DNA of 64,000 nt. Source: Balaenoptera acutorostrata. Taxonomy: Eukaryota; Chordata; Mammalia; Artiodactyla; Balaenopteridae. Positions within the stretch are counted from its first letter, which is position 1. Every line of letters begins with the position of its first letter. Below, piece after piece: positions 50,480-63,926 of the stretch. Below the pieces are notes generated by a model. It searched no databases and was not told the origin of the DNA. It was given only the letters and a program-made list of their open reading frames with translations. The position numbers were made by a program, and so were the translations under genes. The stretch spans positions 434,001-498,000 of the forward strand of contig NW_026646030.1 of NCBI RefSeq assembly GCF_949987535.1, written 5' to 3'.

Positions 50480-52164
50480 CCAAGCAACCTGGAAATGCAA
50501 ATCAGCGCTCCAAAGAAGTCTGGCTTCCCAGCGGGCAAAAGGGCCATGCGGAAAAAAGTGTCAAAACCAGAAATGCCGGACCAGCCATGGAGAAATGGGA
50601 GCCTTGCTACACTGATGGGCGGGATGTAAATTGCCAACAGCCACTCTGGAGAAGTGTACGGTGTGTCCTGAAACATCTAAAAAACACAGCTTGGAGAGCC
50701 TAGGGCACTTCCACGCATGGGCGTATAAATTGGGAAAACTAAACATCAGCAAGACACAGGCACCCCAAAGTTTAGGGCTGCTCTGTTGACAAGAACCCCC
50801 ACTTCATTACACCTTAAATATCCTAGGAAAGAGAAAAATGGATAAAGAAGTTGTGGTCCTCATGTACAATGGAATATCACTCAGCCATGAAATCAACGTC
50901 ATAAGGCTAGTAGCAGCACGATGAGTGGATTTAGGTATGACGATTCTAAGTGAAATAAGTCACACAGAAAAAGACACTTATCATAAGATATCACTTATAG
51001 AGGGAATGTAAAAACCGCTACACTTGACCTGAATGACAAAACAGAAGAGAGTCACACGTTTAGAAAACACACTATGGCTGCTGAACGGGAAAGGTGAGGT
51101 GGGGTGATGCCTAAAACAAGGGTTTCAAATTAGCTCAGATACCGTTCCATAAACCCAATATGTAATAGACAAGACCTACTCCTTGCTCAGTGAACTGGAC
51201 TCAACACCCCCTATTCACCGCACAAGAATATATCTGACTAGTAAGAATCTTCAAACCTATGTATTGATATCTCTCTGTAAGTGAGTCAAGGGGGTGTCAA
51301 GCGGCATAAACACAGCCGTGAAAAGCAGCTAAACCCCATTATAAAAATAAATGACTTTTCAAAACCCGTGAAACAAAGACAGTGAAACAGAGAGAAATTC
51401 TTACACAATTCGTTCAGGGGCTGTGATGCAACCTGGATTGACCATATCTAGACCCACAGCTGATTGAGACATAAGGGTGGACACTCTTGGGGCTGAGAGG
51501 TTTGGTGAGGTTGGGTGAGCCAACGCAGACCCTTTAAAGTAATACTGCATGGTACCCATCCCATGGGTCCCAAATCTCCAGGTTCAAGGGCATCTTCCTA
51601 CGTCGAAAACATGCATGAGAAACCCAGAAGATGGTACACCATGTGATCGGGAAAGGTTTCTAAAACGCACCTCATTTCTCATCTCCTTGTGCTCGGGTTC
51701 GCCATTCAGGCTGCTTTACTAGCCATCTCCCTCCTTGGAGAATCAGCACTTTTAACCTCCGGTTCTGTACAGGTTGCAATTTGTCCTGAGGATGAACGGG
51801 AAGAGGGGGAACCAATGAGAGACTAGCTCTAGGTTTTGGGACAGGCATAGGTCACTCTATTTTCCCATCAGGAAGAATTAACCACAAGCTCAGCCTGCCC
51901 CCCAGAACCAGAAGAGGGCCTGAAGCAATCCTGCACTTTTGCGGCCACCTCCCAGAAAAGCGACTAGAAAAATGGAGCTCAGGGGCACTGCAATTCACAA
52001 ACCTGCAGAGTTATAAATGATAACTCTCGTCCACAAATATATTGAGCGAAGGCAACGAAGAGGATTTGAAAGCAAGGCAGAATTGCAGGAAGCAGATTTC
52101 AGGAGGTAGATTCGAATCGCCTTGTAAGCACATGAAAAGCGGCAAAACGTGGACAATGATGCCC

Positions 52165-52236
52165 TTGGCCAAAAAGGGCGTATGCCTTTTTTCCTGAATA
52201 TATTCAGGAAAAAACGCATACGCCCTTTTTGGCCAA
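52165..52236. repeat. Palindrome, monomer 23 (one mismatch)
   Basis: G to C at 52,186, the same change as in monomer 9. Confidence 0.96.
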
Positions 52237-53923
52237 CCAAGCAACCTGGAAATGCAAATCAGAGCTCCAAAGAAGTCTAGCTTCCCAGCGGGCAAAAGGG
52301 CCATGCGGAAAAAAGTGTCAAAACCAGAAATGCAGGACCGGCCATGGAGAAATGGGAGCCTTGCTACGCTGATGGGCGGGATATAAATTGCCAACAGCCA
52401 CTCTGGAGAAGTGTACGGTGTGCCCTGAAACATCTAAAAACCACAGCTTAGAGAGCATAGGGCACTTCCACTCATGGGCGTATAAATTGGGAAAACTAAA
52501 AATCAGCAAGACACAGGCACCCCAAGGTTTAGGGCTGCTCTGTTGACAAGAACCCCCACTTCATTACATCTTAAATATCCTAGCAACGAGAAAAATGGAT
52601 AAAGAACTTGTGGTCCTCATGTACAATGGAATATCACTCAGCCATGAAATCAACTTCATAAGGCTAGTAGCAGCACGATGAGTGGATTTAGGTAGGACGA
52701 TTCTAAGTGAAAAAAGTCACACAGAAAAAGACACTTATCATAAGATATCACTTATAGAGGGAATGTAAAAACCGCTACACTTGACCTGAATGACAAAACA
52801 GAACAGAGTCACACGTTTAGAAAACACACAATGGCTGCTGAACGGGAAAGGTGAGGTGGGGTGATGCATAAAACAAGGGTTTCAAATTAGCTCAGATACC
52901 GTTCCATAAACCCACTATGTAATAGACAAGACCTACTCCTTGCTCAGTGAACTGGACTCAACACCCCCTATTCACCGCACAAGAATATATCTGACTAGTA
53001 AGAATCTTCAAACCTATGTATTGATATATCTCTGTAAGTGAGTCAAGGGGGAGTAAAGCGGCATAAACACAGCGGTGAAAAGCAGCTAATCCCCATTATA
53101 AAAATAAATTACTTTTAAAAACTCGTGAAATAAGACAGTGAAAGAGAGAGAAGTTCTTACAAAATTCGTTCAGGGGCTGTGATGCAACCTGGATTGACCA
53201 TATCTAGATGCACAGCTGATTGAGACATAAGGGTGGACACTCTTGGGGCTGAGAGGTTTGGTGAGATTGGGTGAATAAACGCAGACCCTTTAAAGTAATA
53301 CTGCATAGTACCCATCCCATGGGTCCCAAATCTCCAGGTTCAAGGGCATCTTCCTACGTCGAAAACATGCATGAGAAACCCAGAAGATGGTACACCGTGT
53401 GATTGGGAAAGGTTTCTAAATCGTACCTCATTTCTCATCTCCTTGTGCACGGGTTCGCCATTCCAGCCGCTTTACTAGCCATCTCCCTCCTTGGAGAATA
53501 AGCACCTTTAACCTCCTGTTCCGTACAGGTTGCAATTTGTCCTGAGGATGAACGGGAAGAGGGGGAACCAATGAGAGACTAGCTCGAGGTGTTGGGACAG
53601 GCACAGGTCACTCTATTTTCCCATCAGGAAGAAGAATTAACCACAAGCTCAGTCTGCCCCCTACAACCAGAAGAGGGCCTGAAGCAATCCTGCACTTTTG
53701 CGGCCAGCTCCCAAAAAAGCGACTTGAAAAATGGAGCTCAGGGGCACTGCAATTTACAAACCTACAGAGTTATTAATTATAACTCTCGTCCACAAATATA
53801 TTGAGGGAAGGCAACGAAGAGGATTTGAAAGAAAGGCAGAATTGCAGGAAACAGATTTCAGGAGTTAGATTTGAATCGCCTTGAAAGCACATGGAAAGCG
53901 GCAAAACGTGGACAATGATGCCC

Positions 53924-53994
53924 TTGGCCAAAAAGGGCGTATGCGTTTTTCCTGAATATATTCAGGAAAAAACGCATACGCCCTTTTTGGCCAA
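53924..53994. repeat. Palindrome, monomer 24 (71 bp)
   Basis: The left T-run is 5 against 6 As on the right; otherwise the arms pair. Its duplicate partner, monomer 10, is perfect. Confidence 0.95.
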
Positions 53995-55681
53995 CCAAGC
54001 AACCTGGAAAAGCAAATCAGCACTCCAAAGAAGTCTCGCTTCCCAGCGGGCAAAAGGGCCCTGCGGAAAAAAGTGTCCAAACCAGAAATGCAGGACCGGC
54101 CATGGAGAAATGGGAGCCTTGCTACGCTGATGGGTGGGATGTAAATTGCCAACAGCCACTCTGGAGAAGTGTACGGTGTGTCCTGAAACATCTAAAAAAC
54201 ACAAATTACAGAGCATAAGGCACTTCCACTCATGCGCGTATAAATTGGGAAAACTAAAAATCAGCAAGACACAGGCACCCCAAAGTTTAGGGCTGCTCTG
54301 TTGACAAGAACCCCCACTTCATTACACCTTAAATATCCTAGCAACGAGAAAAATGGATAAAGAAGTTGTGGTCCTCATGTACAATGGAATATCACTCAGC
54401 CATGAAATCAACGTCATAAGGCTAGTAGCAGCACGATGAGTGGATTTAGGTACGACGATTCTAAGTGAAATAAGTCACAAAGAAATAGACACTTATCATA
54501 AGATATCACTTATAGAGGGAATGTAAAAACCGCTACACTTGAACTGAATTACAAAACAGAACAGAGTCACACGTTTAGAAAACACACTATGGTTGCTGAA
54601 CGGGAAAGGTGAGTTGGGGTGATGCATAAAACAAGGGTTTCAAATTAGCTCAGATACCGTTCCATAACCTAAATATGTAATAGACAAGACCTACTCCTTG
54701 CTCAGTGAACTGGACTCAACACCCCCTATTCACCACACAAGAATATATCTGACTAGTAAGAATCTGCAAACCTATGTATTGATATCTCTCTGTAAGTGTG
54801 TCAAGTGTTTGTAAAGCGGCATAAACAGTGCAGTGAAAAGCAGCTAAACCCCATCATAAAAATAAATTACTTTAAAAAACCCATGAAACAAAGACAGTGA
54901 AAGAGAGAGAAATTCTCACAAAATTCATTCATGGGCTGTGATGCAACCTGGATTGAGCATATCTAGACCCACAGCTAATTGAGACATAAGGGTGGACACT
55001 CTTGGGGCTGAGAGGTTTGGTGACATGGGTGAGCCAACGCAGACCCTTTAAAGTAATACTGCATGGTACCCATCCCATAGGTCCCAAATCTCCAGGTTCA
55101 AGGGCATCTTCCTACATCGAAAACATGCATGAGAAACCCAGAAGACGGTACACCGTGTGATCGGGAAAGGTTTCTAAAATGCACCTCATTTCTCATCTCC
55201 TTGTGCTCGGGTTCACCATTCCAGCCGCTTTACTAGCCATCTCCCTCCTTGGAGAATCAGCACCTTTAAGCTCCTGTTCCGTACAGGTTGCAATTTTTCC
55301 TGAGGATGAACGGGAAGAGGGGGAACCAATGAGAGACTAGCTCTAGGGGTTGGGACAGGCACAGGTCACTCTATTTTCCCATCAGGAAGAAGAATTAACC
55401 ACAAGCTCAGCCTGCCCCCGAGAAACAGAAGACGGCCTGAAGCAAACCTGCACTTTTGCGGCCAGCTCCCAAAAAAGTGACTTGAAAAATGGAGCTCAGG
55501 GTCACTGCAATTCACAAACCTGCAGAGTTATAAATGATAACTCTCGTCCACAAATATATTGAGGGAAGGCAACGAAGAGGATTTGAAAGCAAGGCAGAAT
55601 TGCAGGAAAAAGATTTCAGGAGGTAGATTCGAATCGCCTTGAAAGCAACTGAAAAGCGGCAAAACGTGGACAATGATGCCC

Positions 55682-55753
55682 TTGGCCAAAAAGGGCGTAT
55701 GCATTTTTTCCTGAATATATTCAGGAAAAAACGCATACGCCCTTTTTGTCCAA
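55682..55753. repeat. Palindrome, monomer 25 (two mismatches)
   Basis: G to A at 55,703 (CpG-type) and G to T at 55,749. It differs from its duplicate partner, monomer 11, which marks the swapped tract. Confidence 0.95.
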
Positions 55754-57438
55754 CCAAGCAACCTGGAAAGGCAAATCAGCGCTACAAAGAAGTCTCCCTT
55801 CTCATTGGGCAAAAGGGCCATGCGGAAAAAAGGGTCCAAACCAGAAATGCAGGACCGGCCATGGAGAAATGGGAGCCTTGCTACGCTGATGGGCGGGATG
55901 TAAATTGCCAACAGCCGCTCTGGAGAAGTGTACGGTGTGTCCTAAAACATCTAAAAAACACAGCTTAGAGAGCATAGGGCACTTCCTCTCATGGGTGTAT
56001 AAATTGGGAAAACTAAAAATCAGCAACACAGGCACCTCAAAGTTTAGGGCTGCTCTGTTGACGAGAACCTCCACTTCACTACACCTTAAACATCCCAGGA
56101 AAGCGAAAAATGGATAAAGAAATTGTGGTCCTTATGTAAAATGGGATATCACTCAGGCATGACATCAATGTCCTAATGTTAGTAGCAGCATGATGAGTGG
56201 ATTTAGGTACGACGATTCTAAGTGAAATAAGTCACACAGAAAAAGACACTTATCATAAGATATCACTTATAGAGGGAATGTAAAAACCGCCACACTTGAA
56301 CTGAATTACAAAACAGAACAGAGTCACACATTTAGTAAACACACTATGGCTGCTTACCTGGAAAGGTGAGGTGGGGTGAAGCATAAAACAAGGGTTTCAA
56401 ATTAGGTCAGAAACCGCTCCATAAACCCAATATGTAATAGACAAGACCTACTCCTTGCTCAGTGAACTGGACTCAACACCACCTATTCACCGCACAAGAA
56501 TATATCTGAGTAGTAAGAATCTTCAAACCTATGTATTGATATCTCTCTGTAAGTGAGTCAAGTCGGTGTAAAGCGGCATAAACACAGCAGTGAAAAGCAG
56601 CTAAACCCCATTATAAAAATAAATTACTTTTAAAATCCCATGAAACAAAGACAGTGAAAGAAAGAGAAATACTCACACAATTCATTCAGGGGCTGTGATG
56701 CAACCTGGAATGACCATACCTAGACCCACAGCTGATTGAGACATAAGGGTGGACACTCTTGGGGCTGAGAGGTTTGCTGTGGTTGGGTGAGCCAACGCAG
56801 ACCCTTTAAAGTAATACTGCGTGGTACCCATCCCATGGGTCCCAAATCTCCATGTTCAAGGGCATCCTCCTACATCGAAATCATGCATGAGAAACCCAGA
56901 AGATGGTACACCGTGTGATTGGGAAAGGTTTCTAAAATGGACCTCATTACTCATTTCCTTGTGCTTGAGTTCGCCATTCCAGCCGCTTTACTACCAATCT
57001 CCCTACTTGGAACATTAGCACCTTTAACCTCCTGTTCCGTACAGGTTGCAATTTGTCCTGAGAATGAACGAGAAGAAGGGGAACCAAAGAGAGACTAGCT
57101 CTAGGTGTTGGGACAGGCACAGGCCACTCTATTTTCCCATTAGGAAGAAGCATTATCCACAGGCTCAGCCTGCCCTCCGGAACCAGGAGAGGGCCTGAAG
57201 CAATCCTGCGCTTTTGCGGCAGCTCCCAAAAAAGCAAGTTGAAATACCGAACTCAGGGTCACTGCAATTCACACACCTGCAGAGTGATAAATGATAACTC
57301 TCGTCCACAAATAAATTGAGGAAAGGCAACGAAGAGGATTTGAAAGCAAGGCAGAATTGCAGGAAACAAATTTCAGGAGGTAGATTCGAATCGCCTTTAA
57401 AGCACATGAAAAGCAGCAAAACGTCGACAGTGATGCCC

Positions 57439-57510
57439 TTGCCCAAAAAGGGCGTATGCGTTTTTTCCTGAATATATTCAGGAAAAAACGCATACGCCCT
57501 TTTTGGCCAA
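57439..57510. repeat. Palindrome, monomer 26 (one mismatch)
   Basis: G to C at 57,442, as in monomers 12 and 18. Confidence 0.96.
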
Positions 57511-59197
57511 CCAAGCATCCTGGAAAGGCAAATCAGCGCTACAAAGAAGTCTCGCTTCCCAGCGGGCAAAAGGGCCATGCTTAAAAAAGTGTCAAAACCA
57601 GAAATGCAGGACAGGCCATGGAGAAATGGGAGCCTTGCTACGCTGATGGGCGGGATGTAAATTGCCAACAGCCACTCTGGATAAGTGTACGGTGTGTCCT
57701 GAAACATCTAAAAAACACAGCTTAGAGAGCATAGGGCACTTCCACTCATGGGTGTATAAATTGGGAAAACTAAAAATCAGCAAGACACAGGCACCCCAAA
57801 GTTTAGGGCTGCTCTGTTGACAAGAACCTCCAGTTCATTACACCTTAAATATCCCAGGAAAGAGAAAAATGGATAAAGAAGTTGTGGTCATTCTGTACAA
57901 TGGGATATCACTCAGCCATTATATCAATGTCATAAGGCTAGTAGCAGCATGATGAGTGGATTTAAGTACGAAGATTCTAAGTGAAATATGTCACACAGAA
58001 AAAGACACTTATCATAAGATATCACTTATAGAGGGAATGGAAAAACCGATACACTTGAACTGAATTACAAAACAGAACAGAATCACACATTTATAAAACA
58101 CACTATGGCTGCTTAATGGGAAAGGTGAGTTGGGGTGATGCCTAAAACAAGGGTTTCAAATTAGCTCAGATACCGTTCCATAAACCCAATATGTAATAGA
58201 CAAGACCTACTCCTTGCTCAGTGAACTGGCCTCAACACCCCCTATTCACCGCACAAGAATATATCTGACTAGTAAGAATCTTCAAACCTATGTATTGATA
58301 TCTCTCTGTAAGTGAGTCAAGGGGGTGTAAAGCGGCATAAACACAGCCATGAAAAGCAGCTACACCCCATTATAAAAATAAATGACTTTTCAAAATCCGT
58401 GAAACAAAGACAGTGAAAGAGAGAGAAATTCTTACACAATTCGTTCAGGGGCTGTGATGCAACCTGGAATGACCATACCTAGACCCACAGCTGATTGAGA
58501 CATAAGGGTGGACACTCTTGGGGCTGAGAGGTTTGGTGTGGTTGGGTGAGCCAACACAGACCCTTTAAAGTAATACTGCGTGGTACCCATCCCTTGGGTC
58601 CCAAATCTCCAGGTTCAAGGGCATCTTCCTACATCGAAATCATGCATGAGAGACCCAGAAGATGGTACACCCTGTGATTGGGAAAGGTTTCTAAAATGCG
58701 TCTCATTACTCATGTCCTTGTGCTCGAGTTCGCCATTCCAGCCACTTTACTACCAATCTCCCTACTTGGAACATTAGCACCTTTAACCTCCTGTTCTGTA
58801 CAGGTTGCAATTTGTCCTGAGAATGAACGGGAAGAAGGGGAACCAATGAGAGAGTAGCTCTAGGTGTTGGGACAGGCACAGGCCACTCTATTTTCCCATC
58901 AGGAAGAAGAATTATCCACAGGCTCAGCCTGCCCCCCGAACCAGAATAGGGCCTGAAGCAATCCTGCGCTTTTGCGGCCAGCTCCCAAAAAAGCGACTGG
59001 AAAAATGGAGCTCAGGGGCACTGCAATTCCCAAAGCTGCAGAGTTATGAATGATAACTCTCGTCCACAAATATATTGAGGGAAGGCAACGAAGAGGATTT
59101 TAAAGCAAGTCAGAATTGCAGGAAACAGGTTTCAGGAGGTAGATTCGAATTGCCTTGAAAGCACATGAAAAGCAGCAAAACGTCGACAGTGATGCCC

Positions 59198-59269
59198 TTG
59201 GCCCAAAAGGGCGTATGCGTTTTTTCCTGAATATATTCAGGAAAAAATGCATACGCCCTTTTTGGCCAG
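59198..59269. repeat. Palindrome, monomer 27 (three mismatches)
   Basis: Changes at 59,204, 59,248 and 59,269, the same three as in monomer 13. Confidence 0.95.
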
Positions 59270-60955
59270 CCAAGCAACCTGGAAAGGCAAATCAGCGCTA
59301 CAAAGAAGTCTCGCTTCCCAGTGGCAAAAGGGCCATGCGGAAAAAAGTGTCCAAACCAGAAATGCAGGACCGGCCATGGAGAAATGGGAGCCTTGCTACG
59401 CTGATGGGCGGGATGTAAATTGCCAACAGCCACTCTGGAGAAGTGTACGGTGTGTCCTGAAACATCTAAAAAACACAGCTTGGAGAGCATTGGGCACTTC
59501 CACTCATGGGCGTATAAATTGGGAAAACTAAAAATCAGCAAGACACAGGCACCCCAAAGTTTAGGGCTGCTCTGTTGACAAGAACCCCCACTTCATTACA
59601 CCTTAAATATCCTAGGAAAGAGAAAAATGGATAAAGAAGTTGTGGTCCTCATGTACAATGGAATATCACTCAGCCATGAAATCCACGTCATAAGGCTAGT
59701 AGCAGCACGATGAGTGGATTTAGGTACGACGATTCTAAGTGAAATAAGTCACACAGAAAAAGACACTTATCATAAGATATCACTTATAGAGTGAATGTAA
59801 AAACCACTACACTTGAACTGAATGACAAAACAGAAGAGAGTCACACGTTTAGAAAACACACTATGGCTGCTGAACGGGAAATGTGAGGTGGGGTGATGCC
59901 TAAAACAAGGGTTTCAAATTAGCTCAGATACCGTTCCATAAACCCAATATGTAGTAGACAAGACCTACTCCTTGCTCAGTGAACTGGACTCAACACCCCC
60001 TATTCACCACACAAGAATATATCTGACTAGTAAGAATCTTCAAACCTATGTATTGATATCTCTCTGTAAATGAGTCAAGGGGGTGTAAAGCGACCTAAAC
60101 ACAGCCGTGAAAAGCAGCTAAACCCCATTATAAAAATAAATGACTTTTCAAAATCCGTGAAACAAAGACAGTGAAAGAGAGAGAAATTCTTACACAATTC
60201 GTTCAGGGGTTGTGATGCAACCTGGATTGACCATATCTAGACCCACAGCTGATTGAGACATAAGGGTGGACACTCTTGGGGCTGAGAGGTTTGGTGAGGT
60301 TGGGTGAGCCAACACAGACCCTTTAAAGTAATACTGCATGGTACCCATCCCATGGGTCCCAAATCTCCAGGTTCAACGGAATCTTCCTACTCCAAAAATA
60401 TGAATGGGAAACCCAGAGAATGGTACATCATGTGATCGGGAAAGTTTTCTAAAAGGCACCTCATTTCTCATCTCCTGGTGCTCTGTATTGCCATTCCTGC
60501 CACTTTACTAACAATCTCCCCACTTGGAGAATCAGCACCTTTCACCCCCAGTTTCATCCAGTTTGCAAACTGCCGTGAGGATGAACGGGAATCGGGGGAA
60601 CCAATGAGAGACTAGCTCTAAGTGTTGGTAAAAGCAGAGGTCACTCTAATTTCCCAACAGGAAGAATAATTAAACACAGGCTTGGCCTGCTCCCTAGAAC
60701 CAGAATAGTGCCTGAAGCAATCCGGCGGATTTGCCGCCAGCTCACAAAAAGCGAGTTGAAAAATAGAGTTCACAGTCACTGCAATTCACAAACCTGCAGA
60801 GTTATAAATGATAACTCTCATCCAAAAATATATTGAAGGAAGGCAGCGAAGAGGATTTCAAAGCAAGGGAAAATTGCAGGAAACAGATTTCAGGAGGTAG
60901 ATACGAATCGCACCTAAAGCACATGAAAAGCTTCAAAATGTCGACAATGGTGCAC

Positions 60956-61027
60956 TTGGCCAAAAAGGGCGTATGCGTTTTTTCCTGAATATATTCAGGA
61001 AAAAAGGCATACGCGCTTTTGGGCCAA
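60956..61027. repeat. Palindrome, monomer 28 (three mismatches)
   Basis: Changes at 61,006, 61,015 and 61,021, the same three as in monomer 14, offset 37,837. Confidence 0.95.
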
Positions 61028-62041
61028 CGAAGCAAGCCGTAAATGCAAATCAGCACTACAAAGAAGTCTCACTTCCCATCGGTCAAAAGAGTCATCCTAA
61101 AAAATTGTAAAAACCAGAAATGCAGGAGAGGCCATGGAGAAATGAGAACTTCGTTATGCTCATGGGCGGGATGAAAATTGCCAACAGCCACTCTGGAGAA
61201 TGTATGGTGTGCCCTGAAACATCTAAGAAACACAGCTTAGAGAGCATAGGGCACTTCCACTCATGGGTGTATAAATTGGGAAAATTAAAAATCAACAAGA
61301 CACAGGCACCCCAAAGTTTAGGGCTGTTCTGTTTTCAAGAACCTCCACTTCGGTACACCTTAAATATCCCAGGAAAAAGGAAAATGGATAAAGAAGTTGT
61401 GGTACTTATGTACAATGGAATATGACTCATCCATGAAATCAATGTCATAAGGCTACTAGCAGCATGATGAGTGGATGTAGGTACGATGATTCTAAGTGAA
61501 ATAAGTCACACAGAAAAAGACACTTATCAAAAAGTATCACTTATAGAGGGAATGTAAAAATCGCTAAACTTAAAGTGAATTACAAAACAGAACAGAGTCA
61601 CACATTTAGAAAACACACTATGGCTGCTTAACGGGAAAGGTGAGGTGGGTCATGCATAAAACAAGGGTTTGAAATTAGCACAGATATCGCTCCATAAACC
61701 AAATATGTAATAGACAAGACCTACTCCTTGCTCAGTGAACTCTACGCAGCACCCCCTATTCCACGAACAAGAATATATCTGACTAGTAAGAATCTTAAAA
61801 CCTATGTATTAATATCTCTCTGTAAGTGAATCAAGTGGGTGTAAAGGGGCCTAAACACAGCAGTGAAAATCATGGAAACCCCATTGTAAAAATAAATTAC
61901 TTTAAAAAACCCAAAAAACTAAGACAGTTATAGAGAGAGAAATTTTTACATAATTCGTTGCAGGGCTGTGATGCAACCTGTTGTGACCATATCTAGACCC
62001 ACAGCTGGATGAGAAATAACGCTGGACACTTTTGGGGCTGA

Positions 62042-62316
62042 AGGTCTCTTTCCCTAGTTACCAGATTGGGTTACGTGGAAAGGCTGCCACCCTCTGGCCG
62101 TTACCTGCAAATGCAGCTTTAAAACCTGTGCTAATGGTCACTTCATATGAACAAGTACTTCAGGGCTGTAAATGAAACCTGCCTTCAAAATGTCTTGAGG
62201 GAGGTAATGGCCAAAAATTTTCAAAATGTGACACTTACTTTAAGAAAACACTTTGAAGAACTAAGCTGTAATCACAGTTTGATAAATAGAAAGGGCATGC
62301 TTTAAAGCTGAATTTC
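62042..62316. other. Unassigned flank, second copy
   Basis: Copy of 24,205-24,479 within block A; no difference seen by eye. Confidence 0.6.
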
Positions 62317-63182
62317 AACAGATTATGGGACACATGCAAATTCAACCACAGAGAGGTATCAGCTCGCACCTGTTAGAATAACCATTAGCAAGAAAACTAC
62401 AAACAATAAATATTGAAGGTGTTTTGGAGAAATGCATACCCTCAATTTTATGTGGGACATAACCTGGAAAGAGCCACTAATGAGAACTGAATGGTGGTGC
62501 CTTTAAAACGTACACACTGAGCTACCATATGATACAGCAAGCCCACTCCTTGGCCTATAACATAAGAAGATAGAACTGGAAAGACAGAGGCAAGCAAATG
62601 TGCATTGCAGCAGTATTACAATAGCCCAGACATGGAGGCAACCAGAAAGTCCATCAAGAGGTGCGTGGCCAAAGAAGAACTGGTACACGTACAGATGGAA
62701 TATTAGCCAGGGAAAAAAATGAAACAATGCCATTTGCAGCACCATGTATGATTCTTGAGGTAATCAGGCAAATTGTACTAAGTCAGAAAGCCAAAGACAC
62801 ATATCCTATAATATCACTTATAGGTCTTAGCTAAAAATTGATACCAATGAAGATATTTCCACAGAGAAATGCAATCACAGATTCATTAAACAAACTTATG
62901 GTTCACCAAATGGAAAGGTGTGAGGATTGGATACATTAGGATATTGGGGTTAAGATAGATATAGAAACACATGTGAAATATGTAATCACCAAAGACCTAT
63001 GTAATACCAAGACAAGACTGCTCAACATTGTGTCATAACCTACATGGGAAAATGATCCAAAGAAGAATAGATATATGTATATGTTTAAAAGAACCACATC
63101 TTGCACACCTAGAAGAAACAAAACATTTTAATCAAATTTGCTCTGACAAAAAATAAAAATTAAATTTAAAAAAGAACAAGAA
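62317..63182 (+). mobile_element. Decayed L1 3' relic, second copy
   Basis: Copy of 24,480-25,345 at an offset of 37,837. The antisense frames at 62,503-62,745 and 62,936-63,121 translate identically to those at 24,666-24,908 and 25,099-25,284, so there is almost no divergence between the copies. Confidence 0.85.
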
Positions 63183-63926
63183 GTAATGAGACATAAACTT
63201 AAGGGGCTTTTTGCTGGCACATTGCATTCTAATTTACAACCAGAACATGACTTCCATTAAGGCTCTGTCATCACTAATAAAGCAGCTTTATAAGCAAAGT
63301 TGAAGGTAGCTTAAAAGAAGTCTCACTAATTATTGATAGTAACAAGGAAACAAAGAAAAGTAAAAATCTCACTGCAAAAAGTATACATAGGGTAAGGATA
63401 GTAGACTAAACACTTATTAAACTTCTGTAAAGAATAAAAGACAACAGTAGTATGTTTTTTTTAAAAAGAGAGGGCCCAATAAATCTGAAATGAAAGAGAT
63501 GATGTTACAACAGACAGACACCACAGAAATACAAAGTATCCTAAGATACACACAGGGTAACTCAGGGCTCAGACTGGACAGAGCCCACTCTCCAGTCCCC
63601 TGTACATGACTTACAGGAGCCTCAGGAACTGAGGAGGGGGTCCCTGAGGAGAGGCTCAAGATAGAATATGGTAGGCATTAACATGACTGCATTCATCTTA
63701 AACATGCCTGAACTACATTCACACGACATGATTTTGTCCTGTATGTACATCGGCACCTCTAGTCGGAACTGCAGATCTTTGGCTTCAACACCTCTACTGA
63801 CAACATTAGCTTCACCTGCTGTGGACCGTCTCCTATAGGATTTCTAGAACCACAAAACATCGAAGCTTCACAGGACCCAGAGTCTGTGCGACTCCACGCA
63901 GAGTCTCAACTCCACTCAGATACTCC
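63183..63926. other. Copy of the stretch upstream of the L1
   Basis: Copy of 25,346-26,089, including the short L1 ORF2 fragment at 63,467-63,542. Confidence 0.6.

Larger units (their letters stand above)
48440..51955 (+). repeat. 3,516-bp higher-order dimer, copy 2
   Basis: Tandem copy of 44,924-48,439 with very few differences, for example ACCTCATAAGG for ACGTCATAAGG near 49,136 and GGAAATGC for GGAAAGGC near 50,494. Palindromes lie at 48,649 (one mismatch) and 50,408 (perfect), the same states as in copy 1. Confidence 0.9.
56382..60364 (+). repeat. Three-copy 4-kb block B, copy 3
   Basis: Lies inside the second copy of block A. It matches copy 1 through that duplication and copy 2 at an offset of 14,065, including the extra 41,840-42,316 segment. 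It is closest to copy 1 in its 3' part; for example GAACGAGAAGAAGG and the TTTAAGTACGAAG variant are common to copies 1 and 3. Confidence 0.82.
37508..62041 (+). repeat. Cetacean-type 1.76-kb tandem satellite, right array (14 monomers)
   Basis: Same unit and same orientation as the left array. Palindrome starts are 38100, 39857, 41617, 43374, 45133, 46892, 48649, 50408, 52165, 53924, 55682, 57439, 59198 and 60956, with spacings of 1,757-1,760 bp. The left edge is diverged: clear homology begins around the ACCCAGAAG motif near 37,552, with weaker similarity from about 37,508. The right edge stops at the same base as the left array, because 52.1-64.0 kb is a copy of 14.25-26.2 kb. Confidence 0.93.
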
